A stretch of 64,000 nucleotides of DNA from Vibrio superstes (GTDB lineage: Bacteria; Pseudomonadota; Gammaproteobacteria; Enterobacterales; Vibrionaceae). The position numbers were made by a program, and so were the translations under genes. How positions within the stretch are numbered: position 1 is the first letter of the stretch; the number at the start of each line of letters is the position of its first letter. The DNA is taken from contig NZ_BCUR01000004.1 of the NCBI RefSeq assembly GCF_003569005.1, forward strand, positions 2,410,516 through 2,474,515. Reading direction: 5' to 3'. The notes under the pieces were generated by a model, which was given only the letters and a program-made list of their open reading frames with translations, was not told where the DNA came from and made no database searches. Below are positions 36,004-45,140 of this stretch, in pieces.

Positions 36004-36345
36004 ATGGGAAAGTATTGGTTTCTTTATTTAGTCCTGTCGTTTGGTGCAAGTGCTAATACGATATTTGTAGAGGGTGTTGGTGACGTTGATTTAACTATTC
36101 CAGCCCGCAGTGCAGCGATGATAAAAAATTGTATCATCGTACTCAATGATAGAGGAGAAAAAGAAAAAGCAAGTTACTTTGCAAAATCATTCGGTAGACG
36201 CTTGGGTTTCTTTGATACCCTCTCAGAAAAGGATAAGCAGTTTGCATATAGAAGCGTTCTGGATACGGAAGAAATGTTACAGCAAATTGATGATAATATT
36301 CGTTATAAAAACTGTTTACACATATATTCTATGCGCAATAGCTAA
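36004..36345 (+). CDS. Small exported protein of unknown function
   Basis: 113 residues beginning MGKYWFLYLVLSFGASA, a plausible signal peptide cleaved after ASA. The mature part is mixed charge, with two Cys (KNCIIVL and KNCLHIY) at opposite ends that could form a disulfide in the periplasm. No family recognised. Its AT-rich composition is like its neighbours. Another exported protein follows, so the two may act together, though they are 170 bases apart. Confidence 0.55.
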   Translation: MGKYWFLYLVLSFGASANTIFVEGVGDVDLTIPARSAAMIKNCIIVLNDRGEKEKASYFAKSFGRRLGFFDTLSEKDKQFAYRSVLDTEEMLQQIDDNIRYKNCLHIYSMRNS

Positions 36346-36515
36346 CAAAAAATTAAGAGTAATACCTAACGCTTGGATTTATATTTCTAAATTTTAAAGT
36401 ATTTACGGTGGCATGGTTAAGTTTGGTGAAAGCAATGCTCATGCCTTAATTGGATGTTAGCTTAAAAACTCAACCTATATGGTATAATGTTCAAGATTTA
36501 TGTGGAGATTTAGAT

Positions 36516-37457
36516 GTGTTAAGAAAATTTGTCTTATTGCTTGGGTGTTTATGCGTACCTACTGGCTATAGTGCAACGCTTCCTTTTGGATTTGAGATTG
36601 GTGATTCATTAGAAGATGCGAACGTAGGACGTTTAGATAATGTTCAAAAGCGCATATATTGTCCATATGAGAAAAAGTTTCCAACTAAAGCTATTGTAAG
36701 GCTATCTGATAACTTTATGGGTTTTAGTAGTTTAGACTTTATCAAGTTATCTGATTCGAAGAACCTAGAAACATTTTTGGAGTTCCCTGCACATTTCTAC
36801 TCATATCAAGTTAATTCTGTCAAAAATAGGTACAAGAAGACTTCAGAATATAAAGAGCATGTTTATATTGCAAAAAAATTAGTTAGTGATCCTATGTTTA
36901 AAGAAGCATTGGGCAAGCTTCCTGATACATTAGATTCAGAACAGCATGTATTTAAAGTGGAAGGTGGTTATGTATGTGCTGATTATGCTGACAATAAGCT
37001 ATGGCGCTTATCAATCAACGCCGAAGGCATGAATGCTCGTTTTCATGAAATATCAGGTGCAATAACCTCTAAATATAATCAAAAAGCAAATATAGCTTAT
37101 AGTGTATCTGATTGTTATAAATTTTATAGAAGGTACAATTCAACGTCCGAAGATAATCAGTGCACGATTTTAAATGCTAGACTGACACGTAATGATAACG
37201 TAACAATAGAGTACCAACTTTCAGCTAATCATTATAAGAAAGGATCATTTGAAAAATTACCTGAAGCAAAAGAATTAGGTAGGGAGAAAGGCGGGTATGT
37301 TCATTATCTTGATGAGTCTTTTTATAATGAGTTGCTTGTTAAAAATAATGAATCTTGGGATGTTTTTGAGAGTAACTATCATCTGGCTTTTAAACGTTTA
37401 TACGAAAATATGTTAGATGAATATAAAGGCAAAGACAATTATCTTGAACAGTTTTAA
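36516..37457 (+). CDS. Exported protein of unknown function
   Basis: About 313 residues from a GTG at 36516, with GGAGATT eight bases upstream. The N-terminus VLRKFVLLLGCLCVPTGYSA is a signal peptide. The frame is open further upstream (to 36450), but that extension would bury the signal sequence. Mature protein: phrases such as LPFGFEIGDSLEDA and several Cys residues; no family recognised. It is the last gene of island 1 before the internal att copy. Confidence 0.6.
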   Translation: MLRKFVLLLGCLCVPTGYSATLPFGFEIGDSLEDANVGRLDNVQKRIYCPYEKKFPTKAIVRLSDNFMGFSSLDFIKLSDSKNLETFLEFPAHFYSYQVNSVKNRYKKTSEYKEHVYIAKKLVSDPMFKEALGKLPDTLDSEQHVFKVEGGYVCADYADNKLWRLSINAEGMNARFHEISGAITSKYNQKANIAYSVSDCYKFYRRYNSTSEDNQCTILNARLTRNDNVTIEYQLSANHYKKGSFEKLPEAKELGREKGGYVHYLDESFYNELLVKNNESWDVFESNYHLAFKRLYENMLDEYKGKDNYLEQF

Positions 37458-37807
37458 GCATACAAAGCATTTAAGGTTTCAAGATACTTTTTCTAATCAG
37501 ATAGAGGTCTGTTAGAACGACAGTTCTATTACACTTTTGTCCAAGTACGGTTTAGCACAAGATTTCATGCTCTAATTATATAGTGGGAAGGAGGGTTTAC
37601 CTTATAGATCCTCTCTAACCCATACCAATTCAACTCCGTATCAGGGAGTTGAATCGAAGCAAAACAACCACCTACCTACTACGGTGAAAAAAACGCAAAA
37701 AAGCCCTTGTTAGTCCGTGAAAGTTGGTGCTAACATTCGGTACTAAGAGCTACTTAAACCACAACCAAAACAAACTTAAGTATTTGTTTATAAAGGGATT
37801 GATAGAC
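37458..37807. other. Right end of island 1
   Basis: 350 bases without a gene, up to the att copy. TTCAACTCC and GGAGTTGAA form a small hairpin near 37629-37653. A GTACTAAG at 37740 resembles the GTACTAAA copies next to the first integrase and may be a right-arm site (weak). Confidence 0.4.
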
Positions 37808-37826
37808 ACTCCCGCCAGCTCCACCA
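37808..37826 (+). repeat. att site 2 (internal copy of the ssrA end)
   Basis: Nineteen bases identical to 22519-22537 (ACTCCCGCCAGCTCCACCA). This is the junction between island 1 and island 2. Confidence 0.9.
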
Positions 37827-37834
37827 AATCGTAT

Positions 37835-37862
37835 AAAAAGGCACCCAAATGGGTGCTTTTTT
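37835..37862 (+). terminator. Terminator just after att site 2
   Basis: AAAAAGGCACCC-AAAT-GGGTGCTTTTTT, nine bases after the CCA. The arrangement is the same as at the other two att copies. Confidence 0.85.
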
Positions 37863-37937
37863 ATTGCCTTCAGACAAGTAAATCAATAACTTAGCACCTC
37901 ACTAAGCGCCAAGAGACCTCACTGTGACTTAGACTTT

Positions 37938-37968
37938 TTGTTCCCCAAAAACTACCTTTGGGGAACAA
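37938..37968. repeat. Inverted TTGTTCCCCAAA pair, probable integrase arm sites (left)
   Basis: TTGTTCCCCAAA (37938-37949) and its exact complement (37957-37968) lie 112 bases from the att core and 26 bases before the integrase. The same TTGTTCCCCA occurs twice at the other island end. Confidence 0.7.
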
Positions 37969-37993
37969 ACAAGAAATTTTGGGGGGCTAAAAC

Positions 37994-39199
37994 ATGCCGA
38001 GACCCGCTACCAGACTGAGCCACACTAAGATCCTTGCCCTCTCTTGCAAGAACAAAGAACAACTACTTACAGACGGCAATGGTTTAACCCTGAGGGTTCG
38101 CCCCAATGGTTCGAAGGTTTTCTACTTTCAGTACTCACACCCACTGACTAAAAAGAGAACGAAGCTTCAGATAGGAAAGTTTCCTCACTGTTCATTAAAG
38201 CAAGCTCGAAAAACAGTACTTGAGTACAGGGACTTACTGGATCGGAAGATAGACCCAAAGAGCCACTTAGCACAGCAACAAGAGGAAGAGCTCAATAAAG
38301 AGAAAAACCTTTTAGCCAACGTGGCAGAGGAATGGCTTGAGGTGAAAAAACACAGTGTTACCAAAGACTATGCCCATGATATCTTGCGTTCTCTCGAGCT
38401 ACACGTTTTCCCTTCTCTTGGTACAGTTCCAATTTCCAAGATTACCGCCCCTGAAGTCATCAAAGTTCTCAAAGTTGTTGAATCGAAAGGAAATCTAGAA
38501 ACGGTAAAAAGACTATGTCAAAGACTCAATGAGGTAATAGATTTCGCAGTGAATACTGGGAAGGTCTTCTCAAATCCGATCTCAAAGGTTCACGTCGCTT
38601 TCAAAAAGCCTAAAGCTCAGAATATGAAATCTATTCCACCATCTGAGCTACCAGAACTACTTCAAACAATATCAAGGGCATCTCTTAATAGAGTCACAAG
38701 GTGCTTAATTGAGTTCCAACTACACACGATGACAAGGCCTAGTGAAGCCTCAAACACTCTCTGGGAAGAGATAGACCTAGAACAGAAGATATGGACCATA
38801 CCAGCCAGTAAAATGAAGCGAAGACGTGAACACGTTGTCCCGCTCAGTGAATACTGCATAGAGTTACTGTGCTATACAAAAAGTATTAGGAGAGGCAGTC
38901 CCTATGTATTCCCCTCACCTACTGATAATTTCAAACCTTTGAATAGCCAGACCGTCAATGCCGCCTTAAAGCGGATGGGCTATCAAGGAAAGTTGGTCAG
39001 TCATGGTTTCAGGTCGATAGCCTCTACCGCTCTCAATGAAGAAGGTTTCGATTTTAACCTCATAGAGTCAGCTCTAGCCCATGTTGACCCAAACCAAACC
39101 CGAGCGGCATACAACCGAGCCACATATATAGAACGTCGAAGAAAAATGATGAACTGGTGGAGTCAGCGTATCCTAGGTGCCAAAAGCACTCACTTATAA
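37994..39199 (+). CDS. P4-type tyrosine integrase (island 2)
   Basis: 401 residues. The N-terminal arm-DNA-binding domain of the DUF4102 type (LLTDGNGLTLRVRPNGSKVFYFQY...LQIGKFP, residues 15-65) is followed by core-binding and catalytic domains with Arg248 (TMTRPSEA), His337 and Arg340 (HGFRS) and Tyr373 (AYNRA). GGGGGG precedes the ATG. P4-type integrases commonly use tRNA or tmRNA 3' ends, consistent with the adjacent att copy. The integrase at 50467 has the same architecture and a similar C-terminus. Confidence 0.94.
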   Translation: MPRPATRLSHTKILALSCKNKEQLLTDGNGLTLRVRPNGSKVFYFQYSHPLTKKRTKLQIGKFPHCSLKQARKTVLEYRDLLDRKIDPKSHLAQQQEEELNKEKNLLANVAEEWLEVKKHSVTKDYAHDILRSLELHVFPSLGTVPISKITAPEVIKVLKVVESKGNLETVKRLCQRLNEVIDFAVNTGKVFSNPISKVHVAFKKPKAQNMKSIPPSELPELLQTISRASLNRVTRCLIEFQLHTMTRPSEASNTLWEEIDLEQKIWTIPASKMKRRREHVVPLSEYCIELLCYTKSIRRGSPYVFPSPTDNFKPLNSQTVNAALKRMGYQGKLVSHGFRSIASTALNEEGFDFNLIESALAHVDPNQTRAAYNRATYIERRRKMMNWWSQRILGAKSTHL

Positions 39200-39341
39200 A
39201 AGTGGTTCGGTCCCTTAAAGGGGAACACTTGAAGGCTGATTCCACACAAAAAGTCGGCCAAACCAGAAAGAGACAACATGGTTGTAGGTAAGTCCTTGCG
39301 TGGTGGCACGCTTACAAATAGAACAGATTACTTCGAAGGAG

Positions 39342-40628
39342 CTATTTTGCCAGAACATCAAAAATTTCATTAGTCAACTGAGTGAGATGTTCTCCGCAGA
39401 CATAAGCTTTTAATAGCTCTATCGGATCTTGATAATGACAATGGATTGTTCCGTACTCTAACAAGCAATCGTCTGAAGACTTTACATCTATTCCTCGGCT
39501 AGCAACATGTGCAGATTTAAGCTTTGCATTTGAACCCGGAAATATAAAATGGTTGGATACAGGAGTACCTTCGCCTTCCAATTGTGATACCGCCTGTTGA
39601 TAGTAGAACTGCTTAACTAGATCTGGCCAACCAGGCGCTGTGTATGGTGAACTTGCTTCATAGTATTTAGCATCAACTACGGCAAACCGATTTTCATCAA
39701 AATGTTTAAGAACCGTATCCGTTCTCTGACCTTTCTGAGCGATAGAAATGAATTGCCCTTCGCTCGTTTGATAGACAGGAACAGGTAGCTTGCTGTTGAC
39801 TGGGTACTTACCTAGTAAGCATTCATCCAGCATAGATTCCCAAAGATTATGGAACTTACGTACCCCTATCAAAGTACTGCTACTTAATCTTCCTTTTTTT
39901 AATTCGAGATACTGGATCAAGCTATTGATCAAAAATATATCACGCTCTGAATAACTCAGTTGCAGTTCACGTCTAAGATAAGTGAGATTGACCTCAAGAC
40001 TATCGGAAGGTTTTTTTATGTGCTCTAAGCGCTCATCGAAATAGCTTGAGATGCCTAACCACAACATACCGTAGTCAGAAAATAGCTCTTTCATCACTGC
40101 GGCATGAATTTCAGCTATTTCACAATTGGCAATGTAACGAGAGCGAGAAGTTTGTAGGTCCATGTATATCGGACCACTTACAGATGGATAAGCGGGGCTA
40201 CGGGAGACGGTTCTAGACCAGTTCACTTTGCCAGAGTTAAATGTGCGTTCTTTAACTCGACGTACATATAGTCCATTGGCTTGATAGTCATTGATGAGTG
40301 AGATCGCCAAAGACAAGGCTCGACCGCCGATCAGTTCTTCACCGTTTTCGAGAGCATCAATGCCACTATCTTTATCTTGGTAATATTTTAGTAGAGCTTG
40401 GATAAGGTAGTGGCCAGCACTGCCACCATCTTCTGTAGAAGCTTGATGGTTACGCGGCAAAAATATCGCGACACCATCAGTATAAGGAACAACACCACTA
40501 AAGTGTATCCTCTTCATATCAGGAGCAATAAGCCCCTGACTTTTTAACACATCAATAACCGAGTTAGGTATAGAGGCATCCGAAAGAGAAATGCGATCTG
40601 ATAAGTAGATAATTTTATTCTGTGGCAT
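39342..40628 (-). CDS. McrC-like / LlaJI-type restriction nuclease subunit
   Basis: 428 residues from ATG 40628, overlapping the end of the McrB-like gene by 14 bases. The C-terminal half has a PD-(D/E)xK-like pattern: Glu264 (LWESML), Asp304 (QRTD), then Asp319-Ala-Lys321 (FAVVDAKYY). This is the arrangement of the nuclease subunit paired with McrB in McrBC and in the LlaJI restriction system. The N-terminal 170 residues are probably a subunit-interaction region. It is the last gene of the five-gene operon and the likely DNA-cleaving component. Confidence 0.75.
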   Translation of the reverse strand: MPQNKIIYLSDRISLSDASIPNSVIDVLKSQGLIAPDMKRIHFSGVVPYTDGVAIFLPRNHQASTEDGGSAGHYLIQALLKYYQDKDSGIDALENGEELIGGRALSLAISLINDYQANGLYVRRVKERTFNSGKVNWSRTVSRSPAYPSVSGPIYMDLQTSRSRYIANCEIAEIHAAVMKELFSDYGMLWLGISSYFDERLEHIKKPSDSLEVNLTYLRRELQLSYSERDIFLINSLIQYLELKKGRLSSSTLIGVRKFHNLWESMLDECLLGKYPVNSKLPVPVYQTSEGQFISIAQKGQRTDTVLKHFDENRFAVVDAKYYEASSPYTAPGWPDLVKQFYYQQAVSQLEGEGTPVSNHFIFPGSNAKLKSAHVASRGIDVKSSDDCLLEYGTIHCHYQDPIELLKAYVCGEHLTQLTNEIFDVLAK

Positions 40629-42570
40629 CTTTTGTAGTCTCAGCCACCTCAATTTTACGACCTTTCTCAGCAACTCTCTCTTCTACCAGTGAGTTAAAGA
40701 CTGCATTATCTTTTCTAAAAGCACTCGATAACTTCCCGAAGGTTTTGAATTGAGGTGAGAAAATTTTCTTTGGACCTATATGACGTAGTACATCATCCCA
40801 TAAGTATACAAATAACTTTCCACTCAGGCTCTCTTTTGCTATTGAGTCATCATTCATTTCCTTTTCAGTTAAGAAAAATGGGCCAATAAGTCGGTCTTCA
40901 GCAACGTTACAGTCAACTAGTAGATCATTAATAATCTGGGCTAACTCTATCCAAGAAATATCATACTCACCGCCACTGGTAACAATCTTAAAGTTATGGT
41001 TTGGAACATCAGGGTTAGTAAAGTCTATGTCTGTATACTGAAAACTCCACCGACGTTTAAATGCAGCATCCATAGGCATTACCGCTTGATCACTGCTGTT
41101 CATTGTGGCGAGCAGAGATAGATTTGATGGTATTTCTAGCTGAGATAACTCAGAAGCCCCGACCAAACGAAGTTGTTCATTAATGTACGTCAGCATATCT
41201 GGATCAGTAGCATCGATTTTGTAAGTGCTTTGACCATTATTGCCTCTGTCTAGAAGCTGAAATAGTTCACCAAAGACTGCCGCAGCTGGAGCACGGTTTA
41301 TCTCTTCAATGACTAAGCAAACATGCTTAACTGGATAAGACTTTGCTTTTACTAAAGCATTAGTAAATGGGCCTGGGCGATACTGATAGGTTACAACGGG
41401 CTGACCATCACTACTTGACTCCATTTGGGGCTTCAACGAGCCAACAAAATCATTGTACTGCGTATCAGGGTGGAAAACGGTAACGATCTTTTCTGCCCCA
41501 TTACACTCTATAGTGTGAACCTTATGACTTTTACCTGTACCCGGTGCACCATAAAAGATTTTATTGGCAGCGCCTTTAAATACTGGAGATTTAGAGTCAA
41601 AGCAGAGGGAGGATTTAAAGAAAAAAGCATCATCATCTTTCTGAATTGACATGTTATCCCACAAATTTGAGATAAGAGCAGATACACTTTCTCTTAGCTC
41701 ATCAGTATCAAGTAAGCCTTTTTTAATATGCACATACTGATGTGAAGGGAAATGATAGTGAATCGGCTCTTCAATATATCCTGAGTTACCTGATACTGGT
41801 GTCGGACTAAACAAGAATGCTTTATCTAAGGCCCTCCAATCGGCAAACCTTGATGAAGTAGAGCTTAGTTCCGCATCCAACTTACCTTGCCATCCGAGGG
41901 TAGACAAGATCATAAAGAGCAATTCATCACCACTTTCACCCCGAAAAACATGAGGAAGGTAAGCATTGTACTTATCAACTAAGACATTGTAAGCCGACTT
42001 ATTTTTAGCAAATGCGGATGTCAGTGCCCCTAACATACCTGAGCTATTGTTCGGGATAGGTAAAGCTTTTAAAAGTATCGATTTGAAGAAGTCTTCGTTA
42101 GAGCGAAGTTTGGTAGTTGCTGTTTTACCATAGCCATTAATGATTTCCTTCGCTTTTAGGCGATTATCAGCTGTTGTTACATCAAATACATCATAAAAAT
42201 TGGTTAAACTATATGGGTCAATATTTGATATTTTTGATTGACTTGCAGCTCTAGCACTAATGAATTGTGCGATATCATCAGGCTTTATCATTGCTTGAAC
42301 AACTTGGTCGAACCTTTCTAGATATTTATTAATCAAATACGAGAGCGGAGCTAGCTTAATGACATATAAAAAGTATTGGCTAGATATATATGCGTGATTA
42401 TCACTGCCAGCTATGCGAATCCTTGCTGACGAATCAGATACTGTAATATCGAGCTCAAGCGATTCAAAAGCGGATTTAGCTTCATTATCAAAATTTAACT
42501 CGGGAAGCTCCCAACTAGTGTCAGGCTCATTTGTATACCATTCACCAACAGTGTTTATTTTTGAAAGCAT
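40615..42570 (-). CDS. McrB-like AAA+ NTPase
   Basis: 651 residues. The first 330 are unrecognised, probably DNA-recognition or complex-specific. The AAA domain follows: Walker A GAPGTGKS (341-348), Walker B CLVIEEINRAPAAAVFGELFQLLD (from about 418), MNSSDQ (from 490, the position of the McrB signature MNTADR) and AAFKRRW (about 502-508). In McrBC this subunit forms a GTP-driven ring that translocates DNA and triggers McrC. The start at 42570 follows TAAGGA. GTP versus ATP use cannot be told. Confidence 0.85.
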   Translation of the reverse strand: MLSKINTVGEWYTNEPDTSWELPELNFDNEAKSAFESLELDITVSDSSARIRIAGSDNHAYISSQYFLYVIKLAPLSYLINKYLERFDQVVQAMIKPDDIAQFISARAASQSKISNIDPYSLTNFYDVFDVTTADNRLKAKEIINGYGKTATTKLRSNEDFFKSILLKALPIPNNSSGMLGALTSAFAKNKSAYNVLVDKYNAYLPHVFRGESGDELLFMILSTLGWQGKLDAELSSTSSRFADWRALDKAFLFSPTPVSGNSGYIEEPIHYHFPSHQYVHIKKGLLDTDELRESVSALISNLWDNMSIQKDDDAFFFKSSLCFDSKSPVFKGAANKIFYGAPGTGKSHKVHTIECNGAEKIVTVFHPDTQYNDFVGSLKPQMESSSDGQPVVTYQYRPGPFTNALVKAKSYPVKHVCLVIEEINRAPAAAVFGELFQLLDRGNNGQSTYKIDATDPDMLTYINEQLRLVGASELSQLEIPSNLSLLATMNSSDQAVMPMDAAFKRRWSFQYTDIDFTNPDVPNHNFKIVTSGGEYDISWIELAQIINDLLVDCNVAEDRLIGPFFLTEKEMNDDSIAKESLSGKLFVYLWDDVLRHIGPKKIFSPQFKTFGKLSSAFRKDNAVFNSLVEERVAEKGRKIEVAETTKDATE

Positions 42571-42624
42571 TACGTCCTTACCCCTAAATAAAAACACAGC
42601 CACTTAAAGGTGGCTGTATAGAGT

Positions 42625-43548
42625 TTAATCGTTCTTTATCCAAAGACTACGTGAGACTTCTTGGCGTAGATTTTCTATGAGCTTCTTGTTGATATCTGAA
42701 AATTGACTATTCTCAAACTCACCCATAAAAAATAGAAATTCGGCTAGCGGCCTTGATTGCTCTTCAGACAGATTGCGCATAAGAGGATGTTCATTGTTAA
42801 GCGTGATGTAATGGTCGTCTTCATATCCAGGCTCCCATAGTGAGCCATCACTTGTTTTAGCCAAACGAACATCAATATCTTCGATCAGAGGTACGACTAT
42901 TCTGTAATTACTCAAATGCTCTCCTCGACCAGAGCAAAGGATACGAAACTCTAATAAAGCATTGAAAATAATAGCAAGCGCATCACTAAAACCAGAGCGG
43001 TAAATGTTATAGCGGTCCGCAATAATATTACCGAACATATCCGTGTTATCCGCTCCAACACCATCACAACTAGGAATCAACACGTATTTTTCCTTTACAG
43101 ACTCAGGCAAAAAAATACGAGCGTATTTTTTACCTTGGTGCTGCAGTGCGTCCGCAACTTTTTCAATAGAAAAGGTGAATGAATCAAGCCCTAAAATATC
43201 AGCAACCTCGTAAGCCATGCGAGTAATTTCGGAGCGTTCTGGTAACTGCTCATGGAGCCAATCTAGCAGAGCGACATGCTTTTTCTTTAAGTCGCCCTTG
43301 GGAAGCTCGGTCACTGAAACCTCAAAGGTGCTTTCAAATAACTCTCGATTGCTAAATGCAACAGCACTTGCCGCTAGTTGATAGACGTAATCAGCAACGA
43401 TGTGATCTGATTCATTAAAAATTTTATTAAACAAATCAACTGGTAATGGGATTCTGTTCTGCCAAAAAGTCAGGCCATCCACTCGGTACTTTGGATTTTT
43501 ATCATTCAAGTATCGTTTAAAGTCGGATAAATCATATTGGTAACTCAT
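42625..43548 (-). CDS. Unknown defence-operon protein sharing a C-terminal domain with the GHKL ATPase
   Basis: 307 residues, no named family recognised. It starts one base inside the GHKL gene stop (TAATG), so it is coupled. Residues 237-303 (LWEP...ITL..HP...FSDINKKLIENLRQEVSRSL) clearly resemble residues 444-518 of the GHKL protein (LWEP...VTL..HP...FSDTNKHTLNGFRQKVSQTL), implying a shared interaction module. The N-terminal 235 residues are mainly helical and lack obvious catalytic motifs. It is probably an adaptor between the GHKL ATPase and the McrB-like ring; this role is inference. Confidence 0.7.
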   Translation of the reverse strand: MSYQYDLSDFKRYLNDKNPKYRVDGLTFWQNRIPLPVDLFNKIFNESDHIVADYVYQLAASAVAFSNRELFESTFEVSVTELPKGDLKKKHVALLDWLHEQLPERSEITRMAYEVADILGLDSFTFSIEKVADALQHQGKKYARIFLPESVKEKYVLIPSCDGVGADNTDMFGNIIADRYNIYRSGFSDALAIIFNALLEFRILCSGRGEHLSNYRIVVPLIEDIDVRLAKTSDGSLWEPGYEDDHYITLNNEHPLMRNLSEEQSRPLAEFLFFMGEFENSQFSDINKKLIENLRQEVSRSLWIKND

Positions 43549-45140
43549 TAGTCTTCCTCCACATCAGGCAACTCGATACTCAAATGACGAAGTGTTTGGC
43601 TTACTTTTTGACGAAATCCATTCAACGTATGCTTGTTTGTATCCGAGAACTCACCGTGCTCAGCATTTGATAAACTCCACAGCAGCATATCCAGAGCTTT
43701 CATGGCCTCGGCATTATCCTTGCAGACGTTATACATTTTGTGGAAGTAAGGATGCGACTTACCAAGGGTGACGCATGTATTTCCCTCTTCATCACACGAA
43801 GGCTCCCATAAACAATCACCAAGTAATGACTCTTCCTCATGTACGCGCACAGCTTTGTCATCATATACACGGATGCCTTCAATTACAGTCGGTTTCATCT
43901 GATTTTGATTGCGTATTGTTACTGTGTCACCATCAACTTTAATTTCAGAGTTCTTAGTGTGCTTTTTATGTTTATCAATCGCTTTATCTGCAGGTCCGTG
44001 CGCACGCTCAGTGTTAGCAGAAGTTAAACGCTCTTGCCCCTTCAGCAGTTCTTGACGCCAAGGTGCAATGAGACGCTTGAGTTCTTCTCTCACTTCGACA
44101 GGAATAATGACTCGACTCTTGCGAAAATCGATACTGAATACATCATCTAATTCGTGGCTGAAATTTAGCTCAACTCGAAGTCGAGTGATCTTACTTTCTT
44201 TTTTATACATACGATGTGGCCAGCCATCGTGCCAGATAAGGCGACCTTCACGGTAGATGTAAAGCCCTTGATTATCTAGGCTATAACGGACGTATTCTCG
44301 CTCATCGGCGTCAAGTTCGTTTTGAGAGGGGATAACACCACCTTTAACAGTAAACGAAAGTTGTTTATTGCTAACTTCAATAGGTACGGGTCTCTCTTTC
44401 AATATACGAGAGCGTGCACCGTCAGTGTTGCGATTCAAATCAGCACAGAGAGGATCCCACCCTTTTAAATTGACGGCAGGGTTGTCTCCAACTTTCATTG
44501 AGATTGTTACTTCACCAGACTCTAAGAACTTAAAGAATACAGCGCTTAACTCTAAAGAAAGCTCTTTACCAAGAGACTGAATTTGAGCCTGTACTTGTTT
44601 CTCACTGCCGGCTCTTACTAAACGGTCGATATTTTCCCAAATGATCATGGTACCGCTAGCTTCTGAGAAAGCATTCAGAGCATCAAAGTAATCGTAATAC
44701 TCATCTTCATCTGGAGTTTCTAGCTCCCAACGGTCTGATTTAATGATGTTATCAATGTCCCATGCTCGACCAACATTGTTGTCATTTTGGTGAGATAACA
44801 CGACAAGGCGACGACAGAACGCAGTAGAGGCAGTTTTAAGGCCCATGCCGAATTTACCCAGTGATTTAGGGTTATCACGGCGGGGCGAGCCATAACGCAT
44901 AGCATTACGAAGCTGCTCTTCTGACATGCCATCACCATTATCACTAATGATGACTCTAAGTTCTCCAAACATGTATTGGAGCTCAACCTCTATGTGAGTT
45001 GCATTAGCGGCAATAGAGTTATCAATGATGTCGGCAAATGCAGCCTCTTTGCTATAACCGGTATCTCGTAAACTCTCGACGAGTCGGGCCGCTGAAGGAC
45101 GAAAGTCATCTTCTTCTGGTAGTTCTATTGTTTTATTCAT
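43548..45140 (-). CDS. GHKL ATPase (MutL/MORC/Hsp90-like)
   Basis: 530 residues. The ATP-binding motifs of the GHKL superfamily are complete: DIIDNS (N box, Asp37-Asn41), SDNGDGM (Asp67, Gly69, Gly71) and SLGKFGMGLKTAS (94-105). A transducer-like middle region follows. The C-terminal LWEP...RQKVS domain (444-518) is shared with the next gene. MORC-like GHKL ATPases are known from bacterial restriction-modification operons, where they are thought to clamp DNA. It overlaps the helicase gene by ATGA and the next gene by one base. Confidence 0.87.
   Translation of the reverse strand: MNKTIELPEEDDFRPSAARLVESLRDTGYSKEAAFADIIDNSIAANATHIEVELQYMFGELRVIISDNGDGMSEEQLRNAMRYGSPRRDNPKSLGKFGMGLKTASTAFCRRLVVLSHQNDNNVGRAWDIDNIIKSDRWELETPDEDEYYDYFDALNAFSEASGTMIIWENIDRLVRAGSEKQVQAQIQSLGKELSLELSAVFFKFLESGEVTISMKVGDNPAVNLKGWDPLCADLNRNTDGARSRILKERPVPIEVSNKQLSFTVKGGVIPSQNELDADEREYVRYSLDNQGLYIYREGRLIWHDGWPHRMYKKESKITRLRVELNFSHELDDVFSIDFRKSRVIIPVEVREELKRLIAPWRQELLKGQERLTSANTERAHGPADKAIDKHKKHTKNSEIKVDGDTVTIRNQNQMKPTVIEGIRVYDDKAVRVHEEESLLGDCLWEPSCDEEGNTCVTLGKSHPYFHKMYNVCKDNAEAMKALDMLLWSLSNAEHGEFSDTNKHTLNGFRQKVSQTLRHLSIELPDVEED

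Noticed and set aside
39342..42570. Calling the McrB/McrC-like pair a type IV system cutting 5-methylcytosine DNA
   Set aside because: An m5C methyltransferase is divergently encoded at the same locus, and the two subunits are embedded in a larger operon, so a LlaJI-like or new mode is more consistent.
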